From Primulina eburnea (taxonomy: Eukaryota > Streptophyta > Magnoliopsida > Lamiales > Gesneriaceae), in NCBI RefSeq assembly GCF_022965805.1, contig NC_133101.1:48316342-48380341 (forward strand): a stretch of 64,000 nt of DNA. The letters run 5' to 3'. How positions within the stretch are numbered: the stretch's first letter is position 1; each line of letters begins with the position of its first letter. The translations under genes and the position numbers were made by a program. Of the stretch, positions 24,080 through 36,973 are shown piece by piece. Below the pieces are notes generated by a model. That model saw only the letters and a program-made list of their open reading frames with translations. It was not told where the DNA came from and ran no database searches.

Positions 24080-24231
24080 TTTTTATAAGTTAATTTTTAT
24101 CGATTAATCCTTATCAGTAATCTTGTTTATGAATTATTTGTCAGTTAATGAAATTGAGAACAAATACAGGAAAACAAAAGACAGAGATAAATTGAAATGA
24201 CATTTTATTCATCTGAAGAAATCATCATGGA

Positions 24232-24592
24232 TTACAGTATCCATTGAGTTAAATCTCCAGTGGAAGTCTTATGGAAGTTGTCAGACTCAGCCATAAGCTC
24301 TAGGATTCTCTTCTCGTTATAGAGCATCAGCTGATAATCTCTGTCATACTCGAATATATTCACCGTGTAGTGCCACGTGAAGGCGCTCCCGGTATTTCTC
24401 CAGTTTCTCCACCAGGACGGGAGTCGTAGCCATCTCTTTCTCCCAAAGTAACTGGAGTTCTTGCAAATCCTCCCAGTAGCGAAGGATTTGATGAAAGACT
24501 TCATCTTCTATTGTCTCTTTCCTTTTCTCCATTGCAGTTCACATAAATTCTTCAGCCATATCTGGAGCCTTTGAACTGCTTGCATATGCCAT
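24232..24592 (-). pseudogene. Small antisense ORF between pol and the env-like region of element E
   Basis: On the opposite strand to pol, an ATG at 24592-24590 opens a reading frame with an in-frame TGA 17 codons later. It continues from M-E-K-R-K-E-T into a Glu/Leu-rich, coiled-coil-like segment (Y-W-E-D-L-Q-E-L-Q-L-L-W) to about 24350. The second part, with Y-D-R-D-Y-Q-L-M-L, is in another frame down to a stop at 24232. Together they look like one protein of roughly 120 residues broken by a stop and a one-base shift. Additional ORFs, some antisense, are known in plant Tat and SIRE elements; I do not recognise this one. Chance open frames remain possible. Confidence 0.5.
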
Positions 24593-25205
24593 TTTAGCTG
24601 TTGAATTTCATTTTGCTGATATATTTGCAACTAACTGTTCTAGCCTTATTTATAGACCAGGACAAGGAAGATGAAAGGACAATGTCATTACAGAAGACGA
24701 TTATACTACTAAGCATCAGGATAATTTTAATTAATCTTGCTTATATTCACGTAATTTTATATGAATCTATTGAGGGGGAATATTGGTTTTAAGAGTTAAC
24801 TGAGAAGACAAATGTTAGTCAACTCTTAACTGAAAGGACACAGTCTTACAACTGATCGTTCAGTTGGAAAATTTCCTAATTTTCTCATATAAATTAACCA
24901 ATTAACCATATTATATTCCAAATCAAGTGACGCGACTGACTGCTATCTCATGATGAATCTTATCTTAAAACGTGGACGCATATGAACCGCTTAAATTGTA
25001 CACACGCTTACAGCACACGTACACATGTTTTCATTCAAAATTTTCAAATGGTACTAACACGTGTCCAGAATTTGAAGAGTCACGTACATAAGTACCATTC
25101 CCGCCTAATTTCAGTTTCTTCTTACGCGTACATCAATTCTCAAGAGAAAACTCATACACTCCGAGCTTGTGTCTTGTGAAATTACAGGTTTTCTTAATCT
25201 CAGAA
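24593..25205 (+). other. Element E spacer between antisense ORF and env-like ORF
   Basis: AT-rich spacer. A tract tgagggggaatatt (24771-24784) resembles a polypurine tract; Sireviruses often carry several such tracts after pol. No confident gene. Confidence 0.55.
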
Positions 25206-27499
25206 ATGGCAAATCAAGTTCCAGCACACTTATTGAACGCTATGGCCATCAATTTTGAGTCGGCCCTATCAATCGGAGAAGCCTATGTGAAGAATGTCTT
25301 TCTGAAGCTTGAATCAGCAGGATTGAAAACTTTCTTAGGGCAATTCTCACAAGAGATCTATCCGAAGGAACTTCAAGATTTCTACTCAACTGGATTTATC
25401 AACTCTGATGGAAGCATCATCTCTACTGTCAACAATCACCTGTTAATCATATCTGAAGATTCTCTTGGAGAATTATTTTTGCTGCCTTCTGATGGGTTAG
25501 CACAACTTGCTGATGTTAAATCATCTGATGTCGAAGAGATGAAAACCTTACTTTCTGCTGATGGATGGAAAATCAAAGTTTCCGATCCAAAGAAGGATCT
25601 GAAGCATGAGGTTCAGTTACTAGCCGACATTGTAGCCAAGGGGCTATTGGCAAAGGCAGGATCCTTTGCTGCTTTAACTTTGGAGAAATTTAAAGCCATT
25701 ACTGTCATAATGGCTGGACGAAGACTCAAATGGAAGCATCTTCTTTTCAACATCTTGAAAAATATGTTCTCTTCCACCAAGCAGTCAAAAGGTTTTGCAA
25801 TACAGCTGAGCTATTTGATGAAAGTCAAAGGGTTAATGACTGATGATTCAGAGAGACTGTCTAAATTCAAAGTGTTCAATGCCAAGAATATTTTGCCAAC
25901 AAAAACGAAGTTGGACATCTCTCCTGAAAAATTTATTAAGATCAAAACAGAGATTGGGACGTAGCAGGCTGCTCCTAAATCAGTTAAGATTGCCAAGACT
26001 CTAGCACAGAAGAAGACTTCAAAGCGCAAACTGCTTATCAGTGATTCTGAGGTAGAGAAGACCCCGTCTCCTCCAATTGTCAAGAAATCACGGACACTAA
26101 AAACCAAACTTTTTACTGCAGTTGAAGTCATACCAACTGATAGGGTGATAAAATCATAAGCTCAACAGCCAATTCAGGCTTTTCCATTGAAGGCAATTCC
26201 AACTGAGTCCTCAACTGAGGATCAGTTACCCTTGTTCACCATTCCGCCGAAGAGTTAGTCACCAAATCTAGTGATAAAACCAGACTTGCTGAAGTGAAAG
26301 CTCCACGTATTAGTATCTCTCCTTACTCTCCTTTACCATTTTCCAGACAAACAGGAGTTGTGCTCAAAGAGAATATTGATGTAACTACGTCTGGATTAAC
26401 CATTCCTCATATCTTGACTGACTCCAAGGGCAAAGGTAAAATACAAGACGAACCCAGACCTTCGAATGCCATTCAAACCCACATTAATCTAATTTGGCAA
26501 GAGGTCAATAAATTTGCTGAAGAGAAGCTCCAAGTTTTTGAAGAATGGGTACATTTCAGAGTAATATTTTTTCCAAGGACCTACACAAAAAATCTAAGCT
26601 GAAAAGATTTATTGCTCTGGAAAGAGTGGTGCTGAAGATGGTCAAAGCTTCTTCTTTTGTCAAACTTTGCAGAGGAAGAGGTATTTCTTTGATCTTTCAA
26701 GAGAAAAGAAGCTGCAACAGATTGTTACTGAGCTTCGGAAAAATTTCAATCCCACAAGTCCAACTGCATTCAATGATAAAGCATTGTATGCACAACTAGA
26801 AACAGATTTGATTGGACTTCAAGTAGAAATTAAACAGTGGGAAATGGATCAAGAACTGATCATCCCATAATTTTCTCAAGAAATTGTGACTGAAGAACTA
26901 GCTGAACAATCAGCTGGAAAGCCTGATAAGGACACTACTGCTACCCTTTCTCATAAAGCAGATGTCTTCTCATCTTCAATTGCTCCACCTTCATCCTTGT
27001 CATCACCTCCTATTGATGATCCCAAGATGTATTCAGAAGCTGAATTGACACTACCTAATATTGATGAAATTATTCAATCAGTAGTTCAAGAAGCTTCCAC
27101 CGATGAACCTCTATCAGTTGATCACTCCGCTGATCAAGCAGTTGAAGAGAATCACATCTTAACTGAAGATCCAGTTAAAGCTGTCATTACTGAACCAAAT
27201 GATCAAGCTTTGATGTCAGTTCAATCACCAGATCACCAAACTACTGAGAATCTGGAGGCTTTATTAACTACTTCTGAAAATTCTCCAACTGATGTGACAA
27301 CATGAATCTCAGTTGATCATCAGGCAGAAGCATCAGTTCATGACCCTCTAGTTGAAGACCCTGCGATCTCTCACATTCAGCAGGAAAGCTCAATTGCTGA
27401 TCAACCTCAGTCTTCACCTCATCTGGTCCAAGCGGAAGTCACTGAAACAGATGTTCCAGCATCGACTATTGCTGAAACAATAATATCTGGAAGAACCAT
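25206..27499 (+). pseudogene. Element E env-like region, 5' part
   Basis: The ATG at 25206 (M-A-N-Q-V-P) starts 252 open codons to a TAG at 25964, with no clear homology to a named enzyme. The region then continues through several stops and frame changes, with acidic and Ser/Thr/Pro-rich text, including an open part at 26886-27305 (many D-Q, E-D and P-S-S). Position downstream of pol in a Sirevirus suggests the variable env-like ORF, whose function in plants is unknown. I see no clear signal peptide or transmembrane helix. Element F interrupts it at accat (27495-27499). Confidence 0.6.
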
Positions 27500-30400
27500 T
27501 GTAACGTCTCGAAAATTTGAAGGTTCACGTAAACCACATGCATGCATATTATTAATTTTTTTGGTATTTTATTAAATTCTTTTAAAACATAAAATGTATG
27601 TTTATTTTATTAAATTGTGTTTAATTATTCTTATGCATTTTATGCATAACTATTGTATGGTAGAATTTATTTCATGAAATTTTTAAAGGTTCATGCATTA
27701 TATATTTTTAAGTTGCATTTCGCGCTCGAACGAGGAATGGAGACCGGAGAATTTTCAAGAAAATTATTTTTATTACAAGATTAATTTTTATTAATTAATA
27801 TAAGGTGTTTTAAAGATATTTTTCAAGAAATGAGATTTTATTGGGTATTTTGACTCGCATGATTTTATTTTATACGCTACGTAAATTTTATCGAATAGGA
27901 AGGCTTTTTGAAGGTTCCACTAATATTTTCAAAACTTTCCAACACGAAATATTTTTCGGGGGTGTCTTTGGATTTAATGAGCCAACTTTTAAGCTCTTTG
28001 GACTTAAAACTCTTTTAATATTTTAATTAAACCATTTAGGGCCATTAGCTATTTGATTAATGATTAATTAAATATTATACTTGCTACCCTACACCAATAA
28101 TAGAACTAGCGGACACCCACCTCCTCATTCAGAAATTTATTCCTCGATTTTACAGTAGCCAACCATGGAGAAGCTTCGGTGGTCAATTGTTTTGCAAAAG
28201 GAAATTCATCCTGGTTCCCTTGTCTCGTTCTTGCACTTCAAATCACCAAGTTACGCCATGTACTTTTATTGCTGCATCATACACGTTATATACATGCTGT
28301 ATTATGTTTATTTGTTTGTGGAATTCAAGATCCAAAGCATATCATGGAGATCCCTCGGTTTTTGTTCAAACACATGCATCTTTTGTTCACTAATCATGTT
28401 TTCTCTGAAATGTTGCAAGGGGACTGCTGTAATGTGTGATGAGGGGCTATTAGCACAGAAAAAGAAAGGTTTTAAGCTGGAGTGGCAGCTAGGTTGCTAG
28501 GAACTAGAAAAATATAGCCGCACAGAATTGAGGTTCATGTATGGGCTGTAGGTGTTGGATCTTGTTGTTTAGCGTATGGCAAGTTCATGGCTCTTGGCTA
28601 TGGTTTGGGGCATGTCTTAGGGTCCTAGGATGAGTCTTGGTGTTGTGGTTCATGAGCTGGTTGGCCGTAAAGAAGGCTGGAACTAAATAAACTACAGCTG
28701 CACATAATTGGGGTGCATGTAAGGGCTGTAGGTGTTTGATCTTATGGTTTCGGCTAGGGGCTGGGTTGGGGCTCTTGGCTATGATTTAGGCAGTCTCTAA
28801 TGGTCCTAGGATAGCCTAATTAAGGTGTTTCGGGGCTTGGTTGGCTTGAGAAAGCTGTACAACCAGATACATGAAAGCTGCACAATTTGAGTCTCTTGTA
28901 GCTGCTGTCATGGTTCTGATTTTTTTGGGCCTTAGGTGATGGTTCTATGTAAAAAGGGCTTAACCATGGTCTTAATATATGTCTAAGGGTCGAGTCTAGG
29001 GCCTGGTTCGGGTCTGGTTCGAGTCGGTTTAAGCATGAAGTAGTTATAAGCATGCTAGGGTCACGGCTAAAGTTGCGCGATGGCTTGCTGGAATTTCCAG
29101 CAGCTGTTCAGGGTCTTATTCGAGTGTCTAAAGGTATGGTTTTGAGGTTTTTAGGACCTTTTAGATGTTTCTAAGTTATGGTAAAAATTTGGGAAAGGTT
29201 TGGTCAAGTTTCAGTCCGATTCGGGTTAAAACCGAGACCCCAGTCCAAGTTTTAAAATGAATTGGTTATGTTGTAAAATTGGCTCGAGTTTACGTCTATG
29301 AATGCTTTTAAATATGTTTTGGGAAATTTTAAGAAGATTGGTAAGCTTTAGGTCAATTTTAGAAGTCCAGGGGTAAACGAAATTTTTGGGTTTCAAGGGG
29401 CAAAATGGTCATTTTGCATCTGATGTGAGATTTTGGTCAAGGTAGCGCCCTAAGCACATTTTATCATGTTTTAAATGTTTATGCATCATTTTTATGAATT
29501 TTTATGAAATTATGATAAATATGGTACATGCTTGGTTTAAAGGAAAAGTTTATTAAGTGATGATTATGATACTATTTTTGAAGGATGTGATTTGGTTGTG
29601 ACTGATGATGTATATGTATACGATGATACGATGATATGATTGGAGATATCGTGAGGGAAAAGGCCTCAGAGGGAGCCCGTTTACGGGAGAAGTCCCCAGA
29701 GGGAGCCCGACGATCGTATTTCCATTGACATGATATGATGATATGATAGGCCAAGGCTCAGTTGACAGGTGAGAGTGTCGCTGATGTCCCCGCCGCCCGC
29801 TACCGTGGTTATATGTAGATGGATCCATCGATAGAGCTGATACGATAGAGCTGATACGAAAGTCACAACTAATGAACTGAATTCAATTAAAAGAAAATGT
29901 ATACGTATATGATGACATGATTTGACACGACATGATTTGACACGACACGATTTTATACGACACGTTAATGTTCATGGTATGTTGGCATTATGATTTTACA
30001 CGACACATTTACGTATATGATGAGATGACATGCTTTAATACGATATGATTTTACACAACACGTTTACGTTATGCTTTTAAGTTCATGAAAGATATGTTGA
30101 GTATGATATTTTTCACTGTTGTGTGCTATGTATATGTACTTGTTATTCCTGGTACAGGCGTGTTGAGTCTTTAGACTCACTAGGCGTGTGTGATGCAGGT
30201 GAGCTAAATGTTGAGGATGACTGGAGGTGCCGAACTCTGAGTAGGTAGACTTGGTGGGGTGACACGACCCGAGGACCACATGTTTTCCGCATTACGATTT
30301 ATGATATTGAGAGGAGATGAATATTTTCATACGTTGATGATTTTAAGAATTTTATATGTTTATGTTTACGTATGATTTTAGACCATCTGGGTTATTTTAA

Positions 30401-30624
30401 ATTGAGCTATTTTTACTGACAAATATTTAAGATCGTTTTTAAATGTTATATTTTTCTATTACGATTTTTACTCCTTACGTTTAAATTTGATGTTGGTCAT
30501 TATAAACTGTGATGTTTTTATTGTAAAATAAAGATGATTATTTTAAATGATATTTCGAAAATGCGAGCTTTTATTTAAGGAAAAAAATGTCCAATAGAAT
30601 TTGAAAAATGAGCGATACGTTACA
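27500..30624 (+). repeat. Element F 5' LTR
   Basis: A 3125-bp LTR. Features include two diverged direct repeats of about 180 bp (28495-28870) with gctgtaggtgtt phrases, the block agggagcccg repeated near 29670-29710, and the conserved palindrome (30164-30179). A 111-codon open stretch at 28165-28500 recurs in the 3' LTR with a different end, and shows no known domain; I do not call it a gene. Confidence 0.92.
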
Positions 30625-30626
30625 GT

Positions 30627-30638
30627 TGGTCTCAGAGC
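30627..30638 (+). other. Element F primer-binding site
   Basis: tggtctcagagc, one mismatch from the initiator tRNA-Met site, two bases inside the LTR. Confidence 0.85.
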
Positions 30639-33248
30639 AAGGGTCCTGTATAGGGTTGTGCCACCGCAAGATTCTGTCGCTCAGTCTTCAAAGCCTCAAG
30701 TCTGTAAGCTTTTATGATTTAAATGTTTTAAATGATTTACTCTTATCACCTGCTTGTTAACATGATTTACGCTTTATGATGATCTACGGACTAGGGTATA
30801 TGTTTAACTGCTTTTATGATTTAAGGATTTCTTGTTTTAAAAACTAGATTAAATTGCATGTTGGTTACGTATGGAAATAGATGTGTCTAAGAATTCGAAT
30901 ATTGGGCTTTAGGAGAGGTTGATAATGATTTGATTATATTTATTTTTAAGGGTAGTAGTACTGATGTTCTAATTTTGGGGTAATGAGTTAATCTTGAAAA
31001 TTATGAATGCTTTTGGACTTGTAGAATTTCTAAAAAAATAATTGATGGTTCGTGTTTGCTAGTCGAGTTAATTTTTTAGGATTTCATATAAGCAATAACG
31101 ATTCGAAGACTACGACAATCTTTAGGATTATAAATGTACAATTTGAGGATTTTAAGTATCTATTAAAATGTAAGGTTGGTTTATGAGAATTTATATAGGA
31201 TGCATGTTCTACATAGTTGGATTTAAGGATTGAATTGCACGAATTGAGAATTTTAAGGACCTAATTATAATAAACAATAATTTGGGGACATAAGTGCAAA
31301 CAAATCAAAAATTCTAAGGGACTCTTTTCAAACTCTCCGAATTTTTGAGGATTAAATTTTGAGTTCGAAGATTTTAAGGTTTAATGAGGCTAAAATCAAA
31401 AATTTTATGGGGACCAAAATGCAAATTTCGAAGAGTTGTACGGCCAAGAATGTAGGCTTTCGAGAACTTTAAAGGCCAAGTTGCCGATCTCGAAATTTTT
31501 AAGGATTAAATTTGAACTTTCGAGGAACACTTGGGTTAAATCAGTAATTTTTCGAGGTTATAGGGATTGATTTTGGGTCTAATAAACTTAAACTTATTGA
31601 ACTTTATCTTACGAGAAACCTATAAAATGAAATTAGGAACGCCAATAATTTATGGGTAATTGTTGGATTCTTGAGATTAATGACAAATCGGATAATATTT
31701 GAGGAAGTAAGAACTAATTTTGCAATTTTTTTAAAAAAAAATTGCAAAATTTTTTTTAGCAGTAAGTGATAAGCGAATGGTTAAATGACCGAAATTTTTG
31801 ATGATTTAGATTTGAAGGAATATTTGGAACCTTGAGATATCTGGGTTATAATGTTATAAGAAATGGTTATCAAGGACACTGTAGGATGAATCATATCTTG
31901 GGCTTGAAAATTTAAGTGCTGATGAAATAATGTTGTGGCAAATTAAGAATTTAAAGTGATGACAATTAATGTGAAGTTGATCAGTTAGTTAAGTTATAAA
32001 AGTAGACATTGTGCTAACAAATTTGGAAATTTAAGTTTGATGTATCATAATTTTAATCGTGATTTTAAGAGTTAAAATTATACCTTTGTTGGAATTTAAT
32101 TTTTCTAGAAAGTTGGATGTGATTGATGGTTAAGATATTTGATAGACGCATGTAAGAGGTGAGGTAGACACCTTGTCTTGAGGAATTTTGAAAATCATTA
32201 AGAAACTTTGGGCTAAGCGGATATGTGTATTGGAATTATTTTATCCCAAGCTATTTGGATTATGCAAGTTTGAATTTCAAATTTATGGGATATTTGTTCA
32301 TACAGAATTTTTGGGTGAAATAAAAACAAAATAGAACTAGTTGTGAACAACCTAGGTTATCATGAATATTAAGATTTTTATCGGGTAAGAAATCTAAAAT
32401 CTTGATATGGGGATTCTAGAATTTATGGGTTATAAGTGAAGTTGATTTATTAGAGTTAGTCCATCATTATCATAGGAGAACTTAATAAGTTTTATACGCT
32501 AATATTAATTAAGCATTAGGGATACGTAAGAATGCGACATTCGTTTCAAGGAGGAAAGTCTAAGATTCTTAGGCCTCAACTATATTATAATTGGAAAGAG
32601 AATAATTTTAGCATGCAACTGATACGAGAAGGGTTTACTAATTAGGTAGAAGATCATTATTGTATAATTGAGTTTTATGGATTAACGTTATTCGAGGTTT
32701 AAGATTTGCAACAATTTTACATCCGGGAAGTACTGGTAAATAGTAAGTTACGTAAGTTTGGTGCCGTAAGATAAAGATTCGATTCAAGAATTTTAGGCTA
32801 ATATTATTATGGGGTCGAAATAAGGTTTAATTTTTAAGTGTATTATAGAGATTAGAAGTCGATCAGTAATTTTTGGTGCTAAGGTTTCTTAGGTCAAACT
32901 GCATATATACAAATGTAATAAGTCAATGAACATTATGGGTATAGTATAAGAAAAGTAAGGCGTAATAAAATTCGGACTGCCATATCTAATATTGGGAAGT
33001 TTAAGAAAAGTCTAAATTCGAGGACATAGTAGAATAAAACTAAATCACTATAAATCGTCTTAAGTTGCGATTCACAAACGAGGATTTTAACAGGCAAAAT
33101 AATTAGGATCGGGGAGAGATAAGGACATCTTAATATTTATTATTTTATCAGAGTAGCGCCGCGGAAGCGTGGACCATTGTGACACTAGAACTAAGTCTAA
33201 ACTTTGTTGTTATCAATGGTAAGCGAATTTCGGGGACGAAATTCAATT

Positions 33249-33262
33249 TAAGAGGGGGAAAT
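33249..33262 (+). other. Element F polypurine tract
   Basis: taagagggggaaat directly precedes the 3' LTR. Confidence 0.88.
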
Positions 33263-36200
33263 TGTAACGTCCCGAAAATTTGAAGGTTCGCGTAAACCAC
33301 ATGCATGCAAATTATTAAATTTTTTGGTATTTTATTAAATTCTTTTAAAGCATAAAATGTATGTTTATTTTATTAAATTGTGTTTAATTATTCTTATGCA
33401 TTTTATGCATAACTATTGCATGGTAGAATTTATTTCATGAAATTTTTAAAGGTTCATGAATTATATATTTTTAAGTTTCATTTCGCGCTCGAACGAGGAA
33501 CGGAGACCGGAGAATTTTCAAGAAAATTATTTTTATTACAAGATTAATTTTTATTAATTAATATAAGGTGTTTTAAAGGTATTTTTATTTTTATTACAAG
33601 AAATGAGATTTTATTGGGTATTTTGACTAACATGATTTTATTTTATACAGTACATAAATTTTATCGGATAGGAAGGGTTTTTGAAGGTTCGGCTAATATT
33701 TTCAAAACTTTCCAACACGAAATATTAATCTTTTAAATAAACCATTTAGGGCCATTAGCTATTTGATTAATAATTTATAAAATATTATACTTGCTACCCT
33801 ACACCAATAATAGAACCAGCCGAAACCCACCTCCTCATTCAGACATTTATTCCTTGATTTTACAGCAGCCAACCATGGAGAAGCTTCGGTGGTCCATTGT
33901 TTTGCAAAGGGAAATTCATCCTGGTTCCCTTGTCTCGTTCTTGCACTTCAAATCACCAAGGCACGTCATGTACTTTTATTGCTGCATCATACACGTTATA
34001 TACATGCTGTATTATGTTTATTTGTTTGTGGAATTCAAGATCCAAAGCATATCATGGAGATCCCTCGGTTTTTGTTCAAACACATGCATCTTTTGTTCAC
34101 TAATCATGTTTTCTCTGAAATGTTGCAAGGGGACTGCTGTAATGTGTGATGAGAGGCTGTTAGCACAGAAAAAAAAAGGTTTTAAGCTGGAGTGGCAGCT
34201 AGGTTGCTGGAACTAGAAAAATATAGCCGCACAGAATTGAGGTTCATGTATGCCCTGTAGGTGTTAGATCTTGTTGTTTAGCGTATGGCAAGTCCAGGGC
34301 TACTTGGCTACGGTTTGGGGCATGTCTTAGGGTCCTAGGATGAGTCTTGGTGTTGTGGTTCATGAGCTGGTTGGCTGTAAAGAAGGCTGGAACTAAATAA
34401 ACTACAGCTGCACAGAATTGGGGTGCATGTAAGGGCTGTAGGTGTTTGATCTTATGGTTTCGGCTAGGGGCTGGGTTGGGGCTCTTGGCTATGATTTAGG
34501 CAGTCTCTAATGGTCCTAGGATGAGCCTAATTAAGGTGGTTCGTGGCTTGGTTGGCTGGAGAAAGCTGTACAACCAGATACATGAAAGCTGCACAATTTG
34601 AGTCTCTTGTAGCTGCTGTCATGGTTCTGATTTTTTTGGGGCTTAGGTGATGGTTCTGAGTTAAAAAGGGCTTAACCATGGTCTTACGTTATGTCTAAGG
34701 GTCGAGTCTAGGGCCTGGTTCGGGTCTGGTTCGAGTCGGTTAAGCATGAAGTAGTTAGAAGCATGCTAGGGTCACGGCTAGAGTTGGGCGATGGCTTGCT
34801 GGAATTTCCAGCAGCCTGTTCAGGGTCTTATTTGAGTGTCAAAAGGTATGGTTTTGAGGTTTTTAGGACCTTTTAGATGTTTCTAAGGTATGGTAAAAAT
34901 TGGGAAAGTTTTGGTCAAGTTTCAGTCCGATTCGGATTAAAACCGAGACCCCGGTCCAAGTTTTAAAATGAATTGGTTATGTTGTAAAATGCACTTGAGT
35001 TTATGTCTATGAATGCTTTTAAATATGATTTGGGAAATTTTAAGAAGTTTGGTAAGCTTTGGGTCAATTTTAGAAGTCCAGTGGTAAACGAAAGTTTTTG
35101 GGTTTCAAGGGGCAAAATGGTCATTTTGCACCCGAGGTGAGATTTTGGTCAAGGCAGCACCCTGAGCACATTTTATCATGTTTTAAATGTTTATGCATCA
35201 TGTTTATGAATTTTTATGAAATTATGATAAATACGGTTGCATGCTTGGTTTAAAGGAAAAGTTATATGCATGTTTTTATTAAGTGATGATTATGATGCTA
35301 TTTTTGAAGGATGTGATTTGGTTGTGACTGATGATGTATTTGTATACGATGACATGATTGGAGATATCGTGTGGGAAAAAGCCCCAAAGAGAGCCCGTTT
35401 ACGGGAGAAAGGCCCCAGAGGGAGCCCGACAATCGTATTTCCATTGACATAATTGATGATATGATAGGCCAATGCTCAGTTGACGGGTGAGAGTGTCGCT
35501 GATGTCCCCGCCGCCTGGTACCATGGTTATATGTAGATGGATCTATCGATAGAGCTGATACGAAAGTCACAACTAATGAACTGAATTCAATTAAAATAAA
35601 ATGTATACGTATATGATGACATGATTTGACACGACATAATTTTATACGACACGTTAATGTTCGTGTTTTAAAGTTCATGAAAGGTACGTTTGCATTATGA
35701 TTTTACACGACACGTTTACGTATATGATGAGATGACATGCTTTAATACGATATGATTTTACACAACACGTTTACGTTATACTTTTAAGTTCATGAAAGAT
35801 ATGTTGAGTATGATATTTTTCACTGTTGTGTGGTATGTATATATACTTGTTATTCCTGGTACAGGCGTGTTGAGTCTTTAAACTCACTAGGCGTGTGTGA
35901 TGCAGGTGAGCTAAATGATGAGGAGACTGGAGGTTTCAAACTCTGAGTAGGTAGTACTTGGTGGGGTGACATGACCCGATGACCACATGTTTTCCACATT
36001 ACGATTTATGATATTGAGAGGAGATGAATATTTTCATACGTTGATAATTTTAATAATTTTTTATACGTTTATGTTTACGTATGATTTTAGATGAGTTGGG
36101 TTATTTTAAACTGCGCTATTTTTACTAACAAATATTTAAGATCATTTTTAAATGTTATATTTTTCTATTACGATTTTTACTCCTTTACGTTTACGTTTGA

Positions 36201-36335
36201 TGTTGGTCATTATAAACTGTGATATTTTTATTGTAAAATAAAGAAGATTATTTTAAATGATATTTCGAAAATGCGAGCTTTTATTTGAGAAAAAAAAATG
36301 TCCACTAGAATTTTAAAAATGAGCGATACGTTACA
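33263..36335 (+). repeat. Element F 3' LTR
   Basis: A 3073-bp copy of 27500-30624 with many substitutions and small indels, so F is clearly older than B. The palindrome here (35871-35886) has one mismatch in its arm. An open stretch at 33791-34216 is the counterpart of that at 28165. Confidence 0.92.
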
Positions 36336-36340
36336 ACCAT

Positions 36341-36863
36341 GGTGGTTTTTGATCGACTCTCTCAGGAAACTAGAGCGTCGGATCAGCCCAATCCTCCTTC
36401 CGCCAAAGATCTTTATTTTGTTTTTGAAGAGATTCAGGACATTCAGCATCATATACACAGAGTGATTAATGATTTGTGCAAAATTCAGCATACTCAACTA
36501 GAATATTCTCTGAAGCTAGAACATTCTGAAGCATTCAACTCAGAGAAACTGACAGCTATTCAAGAAGCCTTAACCTCTCTTTCTTAGTCAGTGGACGTGA
36601 TTCAAAAGAACAAAGGTTTGGCTCAGAGTCTCTCCATCACTCAAGACGTCATCAGAAAATGAGTTGAAAATCTGGAGACGCTTGTAACAATAAAAATATA
36701 ATAGTTGCAAACCACTATGCTCTCTACCGTCTCTAACATATTCACTTCTGTCAATATCTTATCCAACGATGTTCGGCAATTATCTCTTAAGATGGGTTTA
36801 TTTGACAAAAAGGGGGAAGAGATTAAAGAGCTGCTAGATCAACAAAATAAGAGCAGTCTTTGA
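36341..36863 (+). pseudogene. Element E env-like region, 3' part
   Basis: Sequence resumes after the F insertion and is open from about 36339 to 36587, with Q-D-I-Q-H-H-I-H and a helical, Glu-rich character, then reads through stops to a TGA at 36861-36863. A phrase aaaaagggggaagag near 36808 resembles the polypurine motifs of Sireviruses. Confidence 0.55.
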
Positions 36864-36960
36864 GTCATTGTCTGTTACTAAATTCTATATCAAAACTTTT
36901 ATGTTATCTACATTGAGTCCAGTTGTACAGTTATTTTGTGCTTAGTTTTGTCAAACACCT

Positions 36961-36973
36961 TAAAGGAGGAAAT
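36961..36973 (+). other. Element E polypurine tract
   Basis: taaaggaggaaat lies directly before the 3' LTR. Confidence 0.75.

Larger units (their letters stand above)
30625..33262 (+). other. Element F internal region, no gene
   Basis: AT-rich, with frequent phrases of the type gaggattttaagga, and no coding sequence I can support. The start carries the PBS and the sequence cctcaagtctgtaag, a donor-like site shared with A and C. Stops occur in every frame. Confidence 0.75.
27500..36335 (+). mobile_element. Element F: large retrotransposon derivative (LARD), non-coding, with 3.1-kb LTRs
   Basis: TSD accat at 27495-27499 and 36336-36340. LTRs are 27500-30624 and 33263-36335, both beginning tgtaacgt and ending gatacgttaca. 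A PBS and a polypurine tract are present, but the 2.6-kb internal region has no ORF longer than about 60 codons and no recognisable gag or pol. F therefore depends on proteins from another element, probably a chromovirus, as ttcggggacgaaatt precedes its polypurine tract just as in the Tekay-like elements. H and I have related LTRs. Confidence 0.92.
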
